Assembly (NCBI GenBank): GCA_002633005.1
Contig: NMRA01000242.1
Location: forward strand, 534,868-598,867
Direction: 5' to 3'
Source: Phoronis australis
Taxonomy: Eukaryota; Phoronida; Phoronidae
Length of the DNA: 64,000 nt
The notes below the pieces were generated by a model. It did no database searches, had not been told where the DNA came from, and worked only from the letters and a program-made list of their open reading frames with translations. Each line of letters begins with the position of its first letter. The first letter of the stretch is position 1. Both the position numbers and the translations under genes were made by a program. Shown here piece by piece: positions 22,379-32,398 of this stretch.

Positions 22379-24112
22379 AGAGCAGAATGCCACCGAAAAA
22401 AGAAACACGTATTTTGTATCAATTTAGATTGATCAGATCCACTCGATAGCAGCAGGTTCTGTTCTTTTATCTGACACCAGACGGCGAACCGAGGCCGGGT
22501 GCTGAAATTAACCAATGAAGTGATAAGTTCTAACACAGTATGTTCACCAGTTCACAAGACGCTTACTGGTGTCGGCTTATCGCTTGATTTCATCGCTTTA
22601 CACCAGTAAATCGTCAAAATTCGATGAAAAACCCTTAAAAATTATTTTAAACAAACGAGTTGTTTTATTTCGGTGTTACGGATTAAAAGAAATTTTTAAC
22701 GAACCGTAGCCTACAAAATTCGTTACACCAACTTACCGAGGTCGGTTGCGGTAACTTTGTTTGGCTGTGTTAGGTGATAAACTAGAATTAATCTTTCGTG
22801 AAATACCGACAGAAGAGCATAGCCGTGTGTTGTGATTTTACACTTGCGAATTTTTCAGTTCTAAGCTTACAAAACATAAGGTATAACCCAATGGCTCGGA
22901 ACCCCATAAGGCCCGTTGTGGACTGGAGACATTACAAACATGAACCAGCCGAATTAGTCGGCTGCCTAAGTTGAAAACTGGACTTCCAGTCATGAAAAGA
23001 CTGGACTACTCAGTGGCGCATTTAGGGCGGGGGGGCAAGGGGGCAGTTCGGGGTGCGGATTGCTGACTAGCATATGCACGTACCCAGGGGGGGGGGGACT
23101 CGGGGGGCTAATGCACAATGCAGACGCCTTGAACAAAGCCTGTTTGTTTTTTTAGCAATAAGGTCCAAAACCCAAAAATTCGAGACCCCTACATCCCTAC
23201 ATTTTAGGCTGGGCGCGCACATGAGGCGAAATTCTGGTTATTCCTGTGCCCTGGCCCCTTAACTCAAAATACTGGATCAGCCCCTGCTACTGAACCAATA
23301 AAATAATGTGCACATGAGTACATAGGTGAATTGGCTGAAAGATTGCAAATCGGCTTGTCGGGGGCCAAGAAGTTAGGTTCTCCTTCCACTGAACCGCATC
23401 AGTGCAAAGGCTATACAAGAAAAATGATTCGAATAATGAATATATATCTAAATAAATATTCCCCTATGATCTAACCATAGCATATGAAATCAAGCTATTG
23501 TTCAACAACAGCGTTCTGTCGGCAAACACTGACTTAGCATGCGCTCACACGCCCTAGGGTGCCCGGTCAATTACAGTTTTATTGCATCTGAAGCCGGTTA
23601 CGCAGAATGATTTATACGCTGTTGGCTTCTCAAAACATTTGCTCTCACAAAAACTCCGCATGCATTACAAATTGAGACAGATTTCGGCACTTTCTTTCAG
23701 TTTTATTTTAACATTGGTTAGGGTGAAAATAATTCTTTTTGAAACAGAACAATGCCGGCCACAGACACAGACTATATTTCGCGGCCTCATACTTGGTATT
23801 AACGACGTATTTTTAATGCTTTGCTGCCGCGAGCCACTTCCTAAGCATTTCGGGTTATCGAGGAAATCGAAAAAATGATATACTCGCTTTCCTCGCAGCT
23901 TCGTGATTCGCACAAGCAGGAACGATGCGCCACACCATACCGACATACACTACTCAGCTGAAGAACCACTGACTTCGTGGCGTCGTTTACTCACCGTCGT
24001 CACAGGTTAACGTGACACCTCTCAGGGAGGTGATATTGATCGCATACGAGGTGATGTAGATGTAGACCAACGACGGTAAAAAAGAACGAAATAAATCGGG
24101 TGGCATTCTCCT
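22379..24112 (-). mobile_element. TTAA-type DNA transposon, family T, copy 1
   Basis: Ends AGCAGAATGCCACC (left) and GGTGGCATTCTCCT (right) are inverted. The flanks are degraded from TTAA (right flank TTGA). Reversed, it matches 37430-39104: GTATCAATTTAGAT next to one end, CACTTCCTAAGCATTTCGG near the other. The translated segment LLVSAYRL...KPLKI...KRVVLFR is shared by both copies, hinting at an old coding region. A hAT-like element is nested at 23011-23286. Confidence 0.7.
23011..23286 (-). mobile_element. hAT-like non-autonomous element, family H, copy 2
   Basis: Begins CAGTGGCGCATTTAGG with a G-run and ends ACTGGATCAGCCCCTG. Inverted relative to 10829-11128, with shared GCCAGGGCAC-type and 'aactcaaaat' blocks. 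Contains an M1-like core at about 23065-23222. Nested inside the TTAA element. Confidence 0.6.
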
Positions 24113-24210
24113 TTGAGTGCCTTGGTTGGCTAAATATTACGCGGAAGAGCTTGAATGTCGTGGTTGGTTAAATATTACGAGAACTTTTTTGAGTGTCCTG
24201 TAAGTTCATG
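24113..24210 (+). repeat. Minisatellite, right part
   Basis: Units TTGAGTGCCTTGGTTGGCTA and GAATGTCGTGGTTGGTTAAA, then GAGTGTCCTG, continue the array of 22228-22342. Confidence 0.6.
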
Positions 24211-25827
24211 TTCATTCGATACAAAGTTCGTCTTTTTCCGTGTGACGTTATCATGTACATTATTACTACATAAAGTAATATTAAGCTTTTACTCCGTATT
24301 TGGCTGATGATAAAAATTTTGAATAAATTGAAATACTTAGGCTATCTCGTCAAGCTCCGACATTATGTGAATAGGTACTGAAATCTTGGCAATCGTGCCT
24401 ATCGCATCTCCCGTTCAATGTACTCAAAATATGTCTTAAATCGTTAAGTTTGCACTTTTCGAACAAAGAATTAATTTCTATACCACTGCAATGACAGTCT
24501 TGCGGTACAATGATCTACATGTAGGCTACAATAAATATATGTTAAACTACAGGTGTTTTTATATGGGTGTGTTATTGGCGGAGGTTGATGCGCCGTGTGA
24601 GTATTTTGACGAGGTTGAAAACCACATACTCTTAGATCTAACCCCAATTTCTCTGAGCCTTAATTTATTCCTCTTTGGCCAATACGCATAGAAACACAAC
24701 GACACTGCAAAGCTAGCTTGCATTTTGATGGAGTGGCAGGTGAGCGGACAATAACTGAGATTGTATTCTAAACACCTGTTTCACTGGCTTTTGTGAATTT
24801 TATGGATTTTTATTTATTGTCACCAATTTTCAGTTTATCTCCGTTTCACTCAGTAGTGACTGTCATTCGTAATAACGCTGTAGTTAATTCGACCTAGTAC
24901 TTTGATGCGTTCTTGGTTTCGGCTTTGGTCCCGAGTTTATTTATCAATGATATAACTTATAAATAAAATGTTTTAATTGACTTTAATTGGATATTACTAC
25001 TGTTGTTTTTAATACAACAAAATAGTTAAACAGAACGTTTGTGTAGTTGCCACAGCAGTTCACAATGACCAGTTTCACCGGCTTTGTTTACAAGCTGTAG
25101 TGAACGGACGAGTTTGAGGAAGGAATGACAATGATGGTCAAGAGGCAAAAAACGTTCGTTCATTGTGAGGAGAATTTGTGATTTTAATTACCAAATGGTC
25201 TCCAGTGTATTGCATTTGCTTAGTTTATTGAATGTATAGTAAATGTAAATGCACGTAATTTGTTCATCTTAAACCATGTTTGATCTCCTTGAAACTTTAG
25301 AATTTCAGCCGTAGAAAGTACTTCTGTCTTGAGTCACATAACGATGGGTATTTTTACGGTCACGTGACCGTATGAAAACTCTTACTGCACGGACACGTGG
25401 CAAGGTTATTTGACTGCACGGCCGTATATCGGTACGTATGTTGTATATAGGGAATCCTACACGAGTCTCAGGTTTATAGCGTGCGTAAAACCACTTGGAA
25501 ATTTCGTCTCACATGAACCGTAAAAACGATCTTTTTTGCCGAAAAACTCAATTCTAAAATTTCAACCACATGACGCAACTTTTGTAAAGACACGCTTGCG
25601 CAATGTAAAGTAATGCAGTTGTTTTTGTCAAAAGTTTTATTTTAAGCAAAGCAATTGAAAATTGAATTCAACTTTCATAGCAGATATTCAAGTTAGAATC
25701 TAATCGTCTTTGAAGTTGTTATATTAAAATTTAAAAAAATATATAAATAACAGTCAGCAAGGCTTCCCAGCGTGTGAGTACTGAATTGACCTTGAAACAG
25801 CACAGCTACACAGTCTCGCTGCGTTTC
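24211..25827. other. No gene recognised
   Basis: A palindrome GGTCACGTGACC is at about 25360. Otherwise no coding or repeat signal. Confidence 0.35.
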
Positions 25828-26089
25828 TTAAAGGCGCAGGCAACACTTTTCATGTCATTTTTAGCAAAAATAAGGTGCGTTGATGATCTCAGACATATTT
25901 TTCACTTAATCACAGCTTTTCGTAATTAATTACTCGTCCTCTACTCCGGATGCAACGTTTTGGGAGGAAGAATTACGCGCCAATTTCTTTTCATATAGTA
26001 TGACTGTGAGAGCTGTCGAGTCAGTCATCGCTCTACCTCGGTTGTGGCAAGTTCGTTCGTCACTTGCTTTTGTTTACGAGTCAGTCAAC

Positions 26090-26970
26090 ATGTCACACTG
26101 TGTACCAGGATGTACTCATTATCATCTCAAGCGCGCTTTGAAAGTACCTTTGCATCGCTTTCTGAACGATGACACACTTCGACGTATTTGGCTCGTTCGT
26201 GTGAAGAACGCAGCGTTACCCGTCCACGCAAAGTTCAAAGCAGTGAAAAGTTCCCGAGTATGTGGCAAGTATTTTGTGCCGTGAGATTACGGGAGAGATA
26301 TGCACGCTTAATTGATGATGGTCCCTTCGACGCCTGAAGAAGGGTGCCATACCGTCGCTGTTGATTTCCGGCAGTGCCCCGTCGCCATCCCCTAGAAGTG
26401 CGTTTTTGAAGCGAGAAGCCTCGCGAGCTGTGGCCACTACAGTGACTGGATGCAAAGCTTCATCTACTATCAGCCGTGCCTCCGAACGTACCTCCAGAGC
26501 GTGCAATTACGGAACAAGCAGTGATTCGCCCTGTGCTGTTGTCTCTAGCCCAGAGCCTGTAAGCAGCCCTGCAGCTTCGACACCCAGTGAAGAGGACAGT
26601 TCGTCGTCCAGTGAACTGATCGGCGAGCCAAACTTTGATAAGTTTATTGTGGACTTGTCTAAAGTATTGGAGCTATTTCTACGGTGCCAGGTGTGTGACA
26701 ACGGAGTCACAACGGCAGGATGTAAGCAGTCTGGGTGCTCAGGTCACCATCCAGTGGGAGTGTGTCGCGGGACACTCGGGCAAGTTCTGCCTGTGCGTAC
26801 TCTGCCTCATTATACTCGGGCTCAAACATATACCCACCCACTGTCCGTGAAAAAATTCCTCGTCACCACTGCTATGACCAATGTCTCACCACTGTCACTG
26901 TGGTATGGGTTGAAGACTCCAGCCACTATCAGGTTACTACAAACTAAGCAATCCCTAAATCCAACGTAAT
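26090..26970 (+). pseudogene. THAP transposase N-terminal part, copy 2
   Basis: The open THAP domain runs MSHCVPGCTHYHLK, VPLHRFLNDDTLRRIWLVRV and SSRVCGKYFVP, then a stop at about 26283. The final zinc ligand is changed from His to Tyr (CGKY, while copy 1 keeps CGKH). After frame changes the Ser/Pro linker and then PNFDKFIVDLSKVLELF plus CQVCDNG follow, as in copy 1. No catalytic core. Confidence 0.75.
26770..26960 (-). pseudogene. Remnant of the convergent P2X7-C-like gene
   Basis: Minus-strand bases match the N-terminal half of the 13739 gene (GGTGACGAGGAATTTTTTCA and the FEPEYNEAEYAQA region). The start ATG is lost, a 4-base deletion shifts the frame near GGACAGTGGGTGGG, and the Cys-rich region is deleted. 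Confidence 0.65.
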
Positions 26971-27262
26971 TTGAGTTCTCTAACAACCTAGCTTGTCGTA
27001 GAATACTCGTCGATGGGAAGTGGTGACGACAATTTTAGAAAAACAGCACGAAAACAAAAGTAGTACAGACTCTCACAGTAAACTCAAAGCAGAACCAAAC
27101 TGGTGCGAAATTCTTGCCTCCCAAAATGTCACTTCCGGAGTAGAGAACGAGTAATTAATTAAATTACGAAAAGCTGTAATTAATTGAAAAACTGGTCTGG
27201 TAAAGTCAACGAACCTTACTTTTGCTAAAAATGACATGAAAAATGGTTGCCTTCACTTTTAA

Positions 27263-27537
27263 GTAGGGCTCGTCTCCGTTTGAGTTAACGTGGATATGGA
27301 GTTCCCAGCCGAAGATGGATCCGTTTAAGAAGTTGTTTGCATGTCCTATCGACTGGGAGTACGTGCTGTTGCGATACCCGATTTGTCAATCATAACCTTG
27401 TCACCTTTTCGGAATCCCGACATTGTTTGGTTGGCGTGCATCTGGCTGTTAAAGTGTTTTGCAGACGATAAAATGTAAGGCGTATGGCTTTCTACTTTGG
27501 GATTCGACCATGTAATATCAAAAAAATTACTCGGTGT
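27263..27537. other. No gene recognised
   Basis: Spacer between two mobile elements. Confidence 0.4.
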
Positions 27538-27783
27538 TATACCACAATATTAGCGTCAAATGGCAAATACAACCGTGCAATAACCCATTTAGTTATCTCA
27601 CTAGTGAGATAACTAGTGAGATAACTAGTGAGATAACATTTTGGCGGGAAACCGAGGCCGGTTTCGAACACGGGCCTCAAAGTTTCGTGTCGCCGACTTT
27701 ACCACTACACCGCTCAGCGGCTGACGTCATCGAACGTGAAAATAGAATACTTAAACGAGCACGCGCAACAATCACATGTTCGC
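27538..27783 (-). mobile_element. tRNA-like SINE, family B, copy 1
   Basis: Starts TTATACCACAATATTAGCGT, also found at 60071. The minus strand shows a tRNA-like head with GCGGTGTAGTGGTAAAG (A-box-like) and GTGTTCGAAACC (B-box-like). Three perfect 12-base units CTAGTGAGATAA lie at 27601-27636, while the other copy has only one. Confidence 0.65.
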
Positions 27784-27806
27784 CTTAAATCAGCTACAAT
27801 GGTTGT

Positions 27807-28356
27807 TGTCATAAAATCCGTGATATACTCATGATGTATTTTACTTAGTATGTTGGTTTGACAGTATTATTGATGCTATTGATATTATTACTGTACTAAC
27901 AGATTGTTTATGTTGTTAGTAACTTGTTTTGTCCTTCATCTGAGCCAGTGTCCCAGTCTGTGCATTCACACATTTTGATGAACTAGATTATGTAATTGTC
28001 ATTCACAAAATCTTTGCCTCAAGACAGCTGACCATTATCAAATATGACAACACAATAGAGTATTTGTTGTGATTGTTGTGAAAGTTCCTAGAGCTTTTAC
28101 TGTTATTTCCTGTAGAACCTTGCATCATGAAGTTTATTGCATGCAACCCACATTTGTAACTTGTATATAAACCGTTTACTTGTCTAATAAAGAGAGTCCC
28201 CACCTTGCTACTGTCACTTGCTACATGTATTACTACTGTAGTTGAGTGTTCTACACTTAGTTACTGAATACAACCATCTCACTGACGGACCGAGACAGTC
28301 AACACACAACACAACGTTGCTGCTAAGTACACGTCTACTCCTCGCGTTACAGTACA
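27807..28356 (+). repeat. 5' LTR of BEL/Pao element
   Basis: Begins TGTCATAAAATCCGTG and ends CGTTACAGTACA. It has TATATAAACCG (about 28165) and AATAAAGAGAG (about 28186). The partner is 29468-29975. It is followed by TTTTTGGTGCCGTGACC, a primer-binding-site region typical of BEL/Pao. Confidence 0.85.
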
Positions 28357-28383
28357 TTTTTGGTGCCGTGACCTGTGCGAAGA

Positions 28384-29430
28384 TGGACCCGCAACTGGCA
28401 AAACAGAAGAAAATACACGGTGCGCATCAAGGACTATTGACCAAGTTCATTGATCGTGCCACCCACTTTATGACCAACACCTCATGGGACCCTGTTGCTG
28501 ACCTACATGTAGAGATGGTTGTACACCAGATAAACGCCAAGCGAAGTCAGCCAGAAACTCTAGGTGACAGCAATGTCACCCTCATTGATGGCGAGGACGC
28601 CATGGAGACCATTTTCCACGCGACAAGGTTTACCGACCAGGCCAACACCACGTCACCAGCTAGCCACTCGACTCAGTCAGTACAACTCCCCATTTTCTAT
28701 GGGGACCATCTCTAGTGGATGTCGTTTTCTGACTCCTGTTGTGCTGATGTCGACTCAGATTCTTGACTAGAAACAGTCCAAAAACTGCAGTATCTACGTG
28801 CCCACATTGGCGACGATGCCGCCAATGCCATCGCTGGCTTCTAACTGACAAACACTAGCTGAGTTACGTAGAAGCCATGGACCTGCTTGATGACAGGTGT
28901 GAAAAATTTACTCTATTGATAAATGCCAGTGAACGCTTTGTGGGAAATCAAACCTCCACAACCAAATAGTGCCAGCCTATGCCTTTTTCGTGACAGTTTT
29001 GAGACCTACATCCGAGGGCTGACGACCCTGTTTTGCTGTGAGCGACATCCTGCGACTAGCGAAATGTTTTCATACCACGACACACGTACACCCAGCGACC
29101 AGGCGACCGCCGCCAAGATGTGCTTTTTGTAAACAAAGTCATGCGCCACACACCTGTGGTGTCATCAGTGACCATAAGAATCAAGTAAAGATTGTCTGCC
29201 AATACTCCATCTCTTACAATTGCTTAGGCACTCACCAGGTCAGGGACTGTCCGTCTATGAACACCTGCCGCTCGTGCCATCGCAAGCACCACACTACATT
29301 ATGTGCCACATTTTCGGGAGAAAATTCATAGCCCGACAACAAAATGAACCAATATCAACCGCCGACCCACCAAGTACCACTCCGAATGCCCAAGTTAACC
29401 TGACAGCCGCAGCAGAACCAGATTAAAATT
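28384..29430 (+). pseudogene. BEL/Pao gag remnant
   Basis: ATG at 28384 opens MDPQLAKQKKIHGAHQGLLT, and the frame is open to a stop at 28713. Then VQLPIFYGDHL, DSCCADVDSDS and LQYLRAHIGDDAANAIAGF follow with stops between them, matching the BEL Gag block 'LP.F.GD...W..F...F...V......Q.FNYL...L.G.A...I.G'. From about 29120, RCAFCKQSHAPHTC, YNCLGTHQVRDCPSMNTC and CRSCHRKHHTTLC are the BEL Cys-His zinc knuckles. Pol is entirely missing between gag and the 3' LTR. Confidence 0.85.
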
Positions 29431-29467
29431 ATAGCTAGATATCCAGCTTTCTTTGTGGCGATGGGAG

Positions 29468-29975
29468 TGTCATGAAATCCGTGATATATTCATGATATGT
29501 TTTACATATAGTATGTTGGATTGATATTACTGATGTTGTCGACATTACTAGCAGATTGTTTATGTTTGTAGAAACTTGTTTTGGCTCTCAGCTGAGTCAG
29601 TGTCCCATCCAGTGCATCAGCACATGTTTTGACAAATTAGATTATGTAATGGTCATTTACAGAATCATTGGCTCAAGACAGCTGACCATTACTTAATGTG
29701 GCAGCACAACAGAGTGCTTCTTATGATTGTTGTGAAAGTTCCTAGAGTTGTTTACTGTTGTTTCATGTAGAACCTCGAATCATGAAGTTTAGTGCATTTA
29801 ATCCACACATTAGTAACTTGTATGTAAACCGTTCACTTGTCTGCTTCTGCTAATGCTATTGTAATTGAGTTTTCTACACTTAGTTACGGAATGCAACTTC
29901 ATAGAGGGACCAGACAGTCAACAAACAACAAAACGCTGCTGCTAGGTTCACTTCTACTCCTCGAGTTACACTACA
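29468..29975 (+). repeat. 3' LTR of BEL/Pao element
   Basis: TGTCATGAAATCCGTG to GTTACACTACA, similar to 27807-28356 but 42 bases shorter and lacking part of the AATAAAGAGAGTCC region. A purine-rich GCGATGGGAG lies just before it. The flanks GTTGT (before the 5' LTR) and GTTTT (after) could be a 5-base duplication with one change. Confidence 0.8.
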
Positions 29976-29980
29976 GTTTT

Positions 29981-30060
29981 GTTAGTCACTCGCGCACGTA
30001 CAACTCGTCGGAGTTGGTCCCACAGTTGTTCCATAGGGTTTGGATCACGCACAGGGCGAA
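29981..30060 (-). pseudogene. Tc1/mariner transposase C-terminal scrap
   Basis: The minus strand reads RDPNPMEQLWDQLRRVVRAR, matching the 'SPDLNPIE..W..L...VR' end of Tc1/mariner transposases, which carries the last catalytic acidic residue. Only about 25 codons remain, squeezed between a BEL LTR and a Gypsy LTR. Confidence 0.7.
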
Positions 30061-30110
30061 ACGGTTCACGCACAGAGTGAAGAGAAAATAGCAGCGTTAA
30101 AATTGGAACT

Positions 30111-30715
30111 TGTTTAATTTACGTCAGATACCTCACAAAGTAGAGATATACAATACAAGAAGTTCAATCTGGAAACAAACCAAAAAACACAATAAATATA
30201 AGAAATAATTCCTGCATGATACAGTAAATAAACCATGTCCTGAGTTAAAATAATATCCACAAACTGTCATGTAAACCTAAAGTACAAGTCATAAACCCAG
30301 CGGATGTAAACAGCTAAGTACTGCGCCACACAATGAGCGGACTGAAATGAACATATTGTCATGAGAGCCCACCGGCGGAGGAAATCCAAACTACAGCACT
30401 AAAAACACATGTCTCTGAAGCGAGAACCTTCACTGTCAAAAATACCCCTATTTTAAACATAATGTGGTGAACTCTTCTTACTAGAGCTTAACGGACCCCT
30501 TTTAGCTAACTCATAACATGAGAGGGCCGGGCGCTCAACTGCATTTTTACTTCACTTAGTACTTTGTAGGCCTACGTCTAATCTCGTTGAGTTGCAGTCT
30601 TCAACTAACTGCCAGCTGTAAATACTCAACTAAAAACCACGTGGGTTGCCCATATATCTGACTCGAGGCTGTCACCTCCGAGCATAGTGACCCGAAACTT
30701 CCGGTGTTGACTACA
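30111..30715 (-). repeat. 3' LTR of a Gypsy element (minus strand)
   Basis: Read on the minus strand it starts TGTAGTCAACACC directly after a polypurine tract and probably ends GTAAATTAAACA. The start is well supported by the tract. The end is a guess because no partner LTR is present in the window. Confidence 0.55.
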
Positions 30716-30736
30716 CTCTTCCCCTTTTTCTTTAAA
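30716..30736 (-). other. Polypurine tract
   Basis: Minus strand AAAGAAAAAGGGGAAGAG abuts TGTAGT, the standard plus-strand priming site next to a 3' LTR. Confidence 0.7.
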
Positions 30737-31095
30737 GGTGAGGTACCCACTTAAAAGTCCAAAAACAAGGAGAGACTTTTAGTGCTCAATTCTAACACGA
30801 CCAGACAGAATTTCTGTCGCCCATGAGTATTAACAGTATGAATGTACCCAATCCAACCAACTTAAGTTCGAATCTAATAAAAATTTCTAACAAAAACTTC
30901 GTATGGTCACAATTTGACCCACTTCAAATATAGATTAGGTACTAAACTACAAACTAATAAAACAAGGCGAGGACTGAACTCCTGTTGCCTATATATACAA
31001 AACGGCGAGGAGCAAGCTCCTAGTGCCAACCATTCTACAAGAATGGCAACTCCTTAAAGGAGTCCACGCAGGTGGTTGAAAATAACCAGCAATCT

Positions 31096-31314
31096 TCAGT
31101 GCAGGAGAAGAGCAATGTTGGACACCTCCACTCCTTTCTTGTACCGATTCGCCTCTAAGATGTCGCAGGCCAACTTGAAGTTCTGTACATGTTGGGCTCT
31201 TGATCCGGTGATCACCAGCTGCTCTGGAGCCCAGGGACTGTGCGCCACCAGCTTTAGTACTTCCTCCCGTTCGACGATGGCAAGGTAATCACGCATCTTA
31301 TCCAATCGTCCCAT
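31096..31314 (-). CDS. Continuation of Gypsy accessory ORF after an in-frame TGA
   Basis: Starts with ATG immediately after the stop of the upstream 283-codon frame and in the same frame, so one TGA codon separates the two. 72 codons (AIVEREEVLKLVAHSPWAPE, VITGSRAQHVQNFKLACDIL), mostly helical in character. No domain recognised. It was probably the C-terminus of one 356-codon protein. Confidence 0.5.
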   Translation of the reverse strand: MGRLDKMRDYLAIVEREEVLKLVAHSPWAPEQLVITGSRAQHVQNFKLACDILEANRYKKGVEVSNIALLLH

Positions 31315-32166
31315 TCAAGCCCCGGCTCGGGATAAGGTGGAGGTACCAGTTGTGTGAAACAGAGGAGGCAAATGCTCCTGGTAGACATGTACTCTCATTT
31401 GGCTATACCGCTCCCCACACACAGGACACTTCGGCAACCAACGAGAACCTCCCTGTGACTTTGGTAACCGGCGTGGTCTAGGCGTCCCACTCTCACTTGA
31501 GGGTCCTGGTGTCACGTTTGGCTGGTCTTCTATTCTAAGACGTAGTACGATTTTCTGTGAAGATTTGTCTTCAGTCCTCCTAGAGGGCTCTCTGGATCTC
31601 CTATTACCTTGGGACTGGGACCCATCTCTCCTGGGTGGGATGCTGGAACCGCCCTCAGACTTCTTTCGCAGAGGCTCTTTAGGGCAAACATCAGGAGGGG
31701 CGCTGGCTCTACCCATCAATCCTTTCCCCGTGGGATCTTTCAACCTCACCTCCACTGCTGCGAAGTTGACTTTGAGTGGAGACTTTGCGAAGGCCTCCGT
31801 CTCGGAACTAGAGGTTTCGTCCAGGACAATGAAGTCCGACAAGGAGTCAGGCTGTTGGGAATTCCCACCCAACTCAGACAATGAAGAGTCTAACTCCTGT
31901 GAGTTTCCTCCTGTGGCCTCCGACTTCTGGTCGCTCTGTCCCACGTCCCGCAGTGAGGAGTCCAACTCCTGTGGGTCTTTTCCCACGACCTCTGACTTCT
32001 GGGAGCCCTGTTCAGTAGAAGGCGAGCGGGAATATAATGTTACCATTGCTGGCAAAGAGGAGTCCGACTCCTTAGCACCTTCCTCTGCTGTTATGGACCG
32101 CCATGGTGGTGAAGGTGGTAGAGTGACTCGAACGACTTGAGGGACCGCTAGGCCAGCATCCACCAT
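31315..32166 (-). CDS. Gypsy accessory protein with Ser/Glu-rich repeats and a zinc-finger-like motif
   Basis: An uninterrupted 283-codon frame downstream of the integrase in the same orientation. Residues about 50-110 hold imperfect repeats around SQKSE...PQELDSSL, SDQKSE...SQELDSSL and NSQQPDSL. Residues 160-235 are basic (KKSEGGSS, SREPSRRTEDKSS). Residues 247-265 are CPVCGERYSQ followed by MRVHVYQEH, giving Cys-x2-Cys-x9-His-x4-His. The 9-residue loop is shorter than a classic C2H2 finger. Post-integrase ORFs in Gypsy elements can be env-like or nucleic-acid binding. There is no signal peptide or membrane segment here, so an envelope is unlikely. It stays open although the neighbouring integrase is broken. 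Confidence 0.6.
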   Translation of the reverse strand: MVDAGLAVPQVVRVTLPPSPPWRSITAEEGAKESDSSLPAMVTLYSRSPSTEQGSQKSEVVGKDPQELDSSLRDVGQSDQKSEATGGNSQELDSSLSELGGNSQQPDSLSDFIVLDETSSSETEAFAKSPLKVNFAAVEVRLKDPTGKGLMGRASAPPDVCPKEPLRKKSEGGSSIPPRRDGSQSQGNRRSREPSRRTEDKSSQKIVLRLRIEDQPNVTPGPSSESGTPRPRRLPKSQGGSRWLPKCPVCGERYSQMRVHVYQEHLPPLFHTTGTSTLSRAGA

Positions 32167-32398
32167 AAGGGGTCGAACTTATGAAACATCCAACAACTCC
32201 CCTTAAGTCCACTCAGGACCCACCAAGGCCACGGAGACCCGTCTTAGCTTTTCCACGTTCTGGCCTAACCCTCTTCGGGTGGCCTCTCTGTAGAGCTCCA
32301 AAAGGAGGAAGCGTCGTGTCCCTCTCTTACCCCTGCCCTCACATCAGCTAAGAGATCAGTAACTTGGGTTTGTACACTGTGCTGAAATAAGAAACTGT

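Larger units (their letters stand above)
25832..27258 (+). mobile_element. Kolobok-like THAP transposon, copy 2
   Basis: Flanked by TTAA (25828-25831, 27259-27262). The left end is AGGCGCAGGCAAC, the right end inward AAGTGAAGGCAACC. Inverted termini run about 150 bases, and the layout is the same as 12389-14073. It is 258 bases shorter, mainly because of a deletion of the P2X7-C-like Cys region. Both genes are broken. Confidence 0.85.

Noticed and set aside
24491-24691. Possible LINE C-terminal zinc-knuckle frame
   Set aside because: EVENHILLDL recalls the LINE tail motif, but the paired cysteines are not in the right places.
31315-32166. Envelope gene of a Gypsy-type retrovirus
   Set aside because: No signal peptide, cleavage site or membrane segment; composition and zinc-finger-like motif argue against it.
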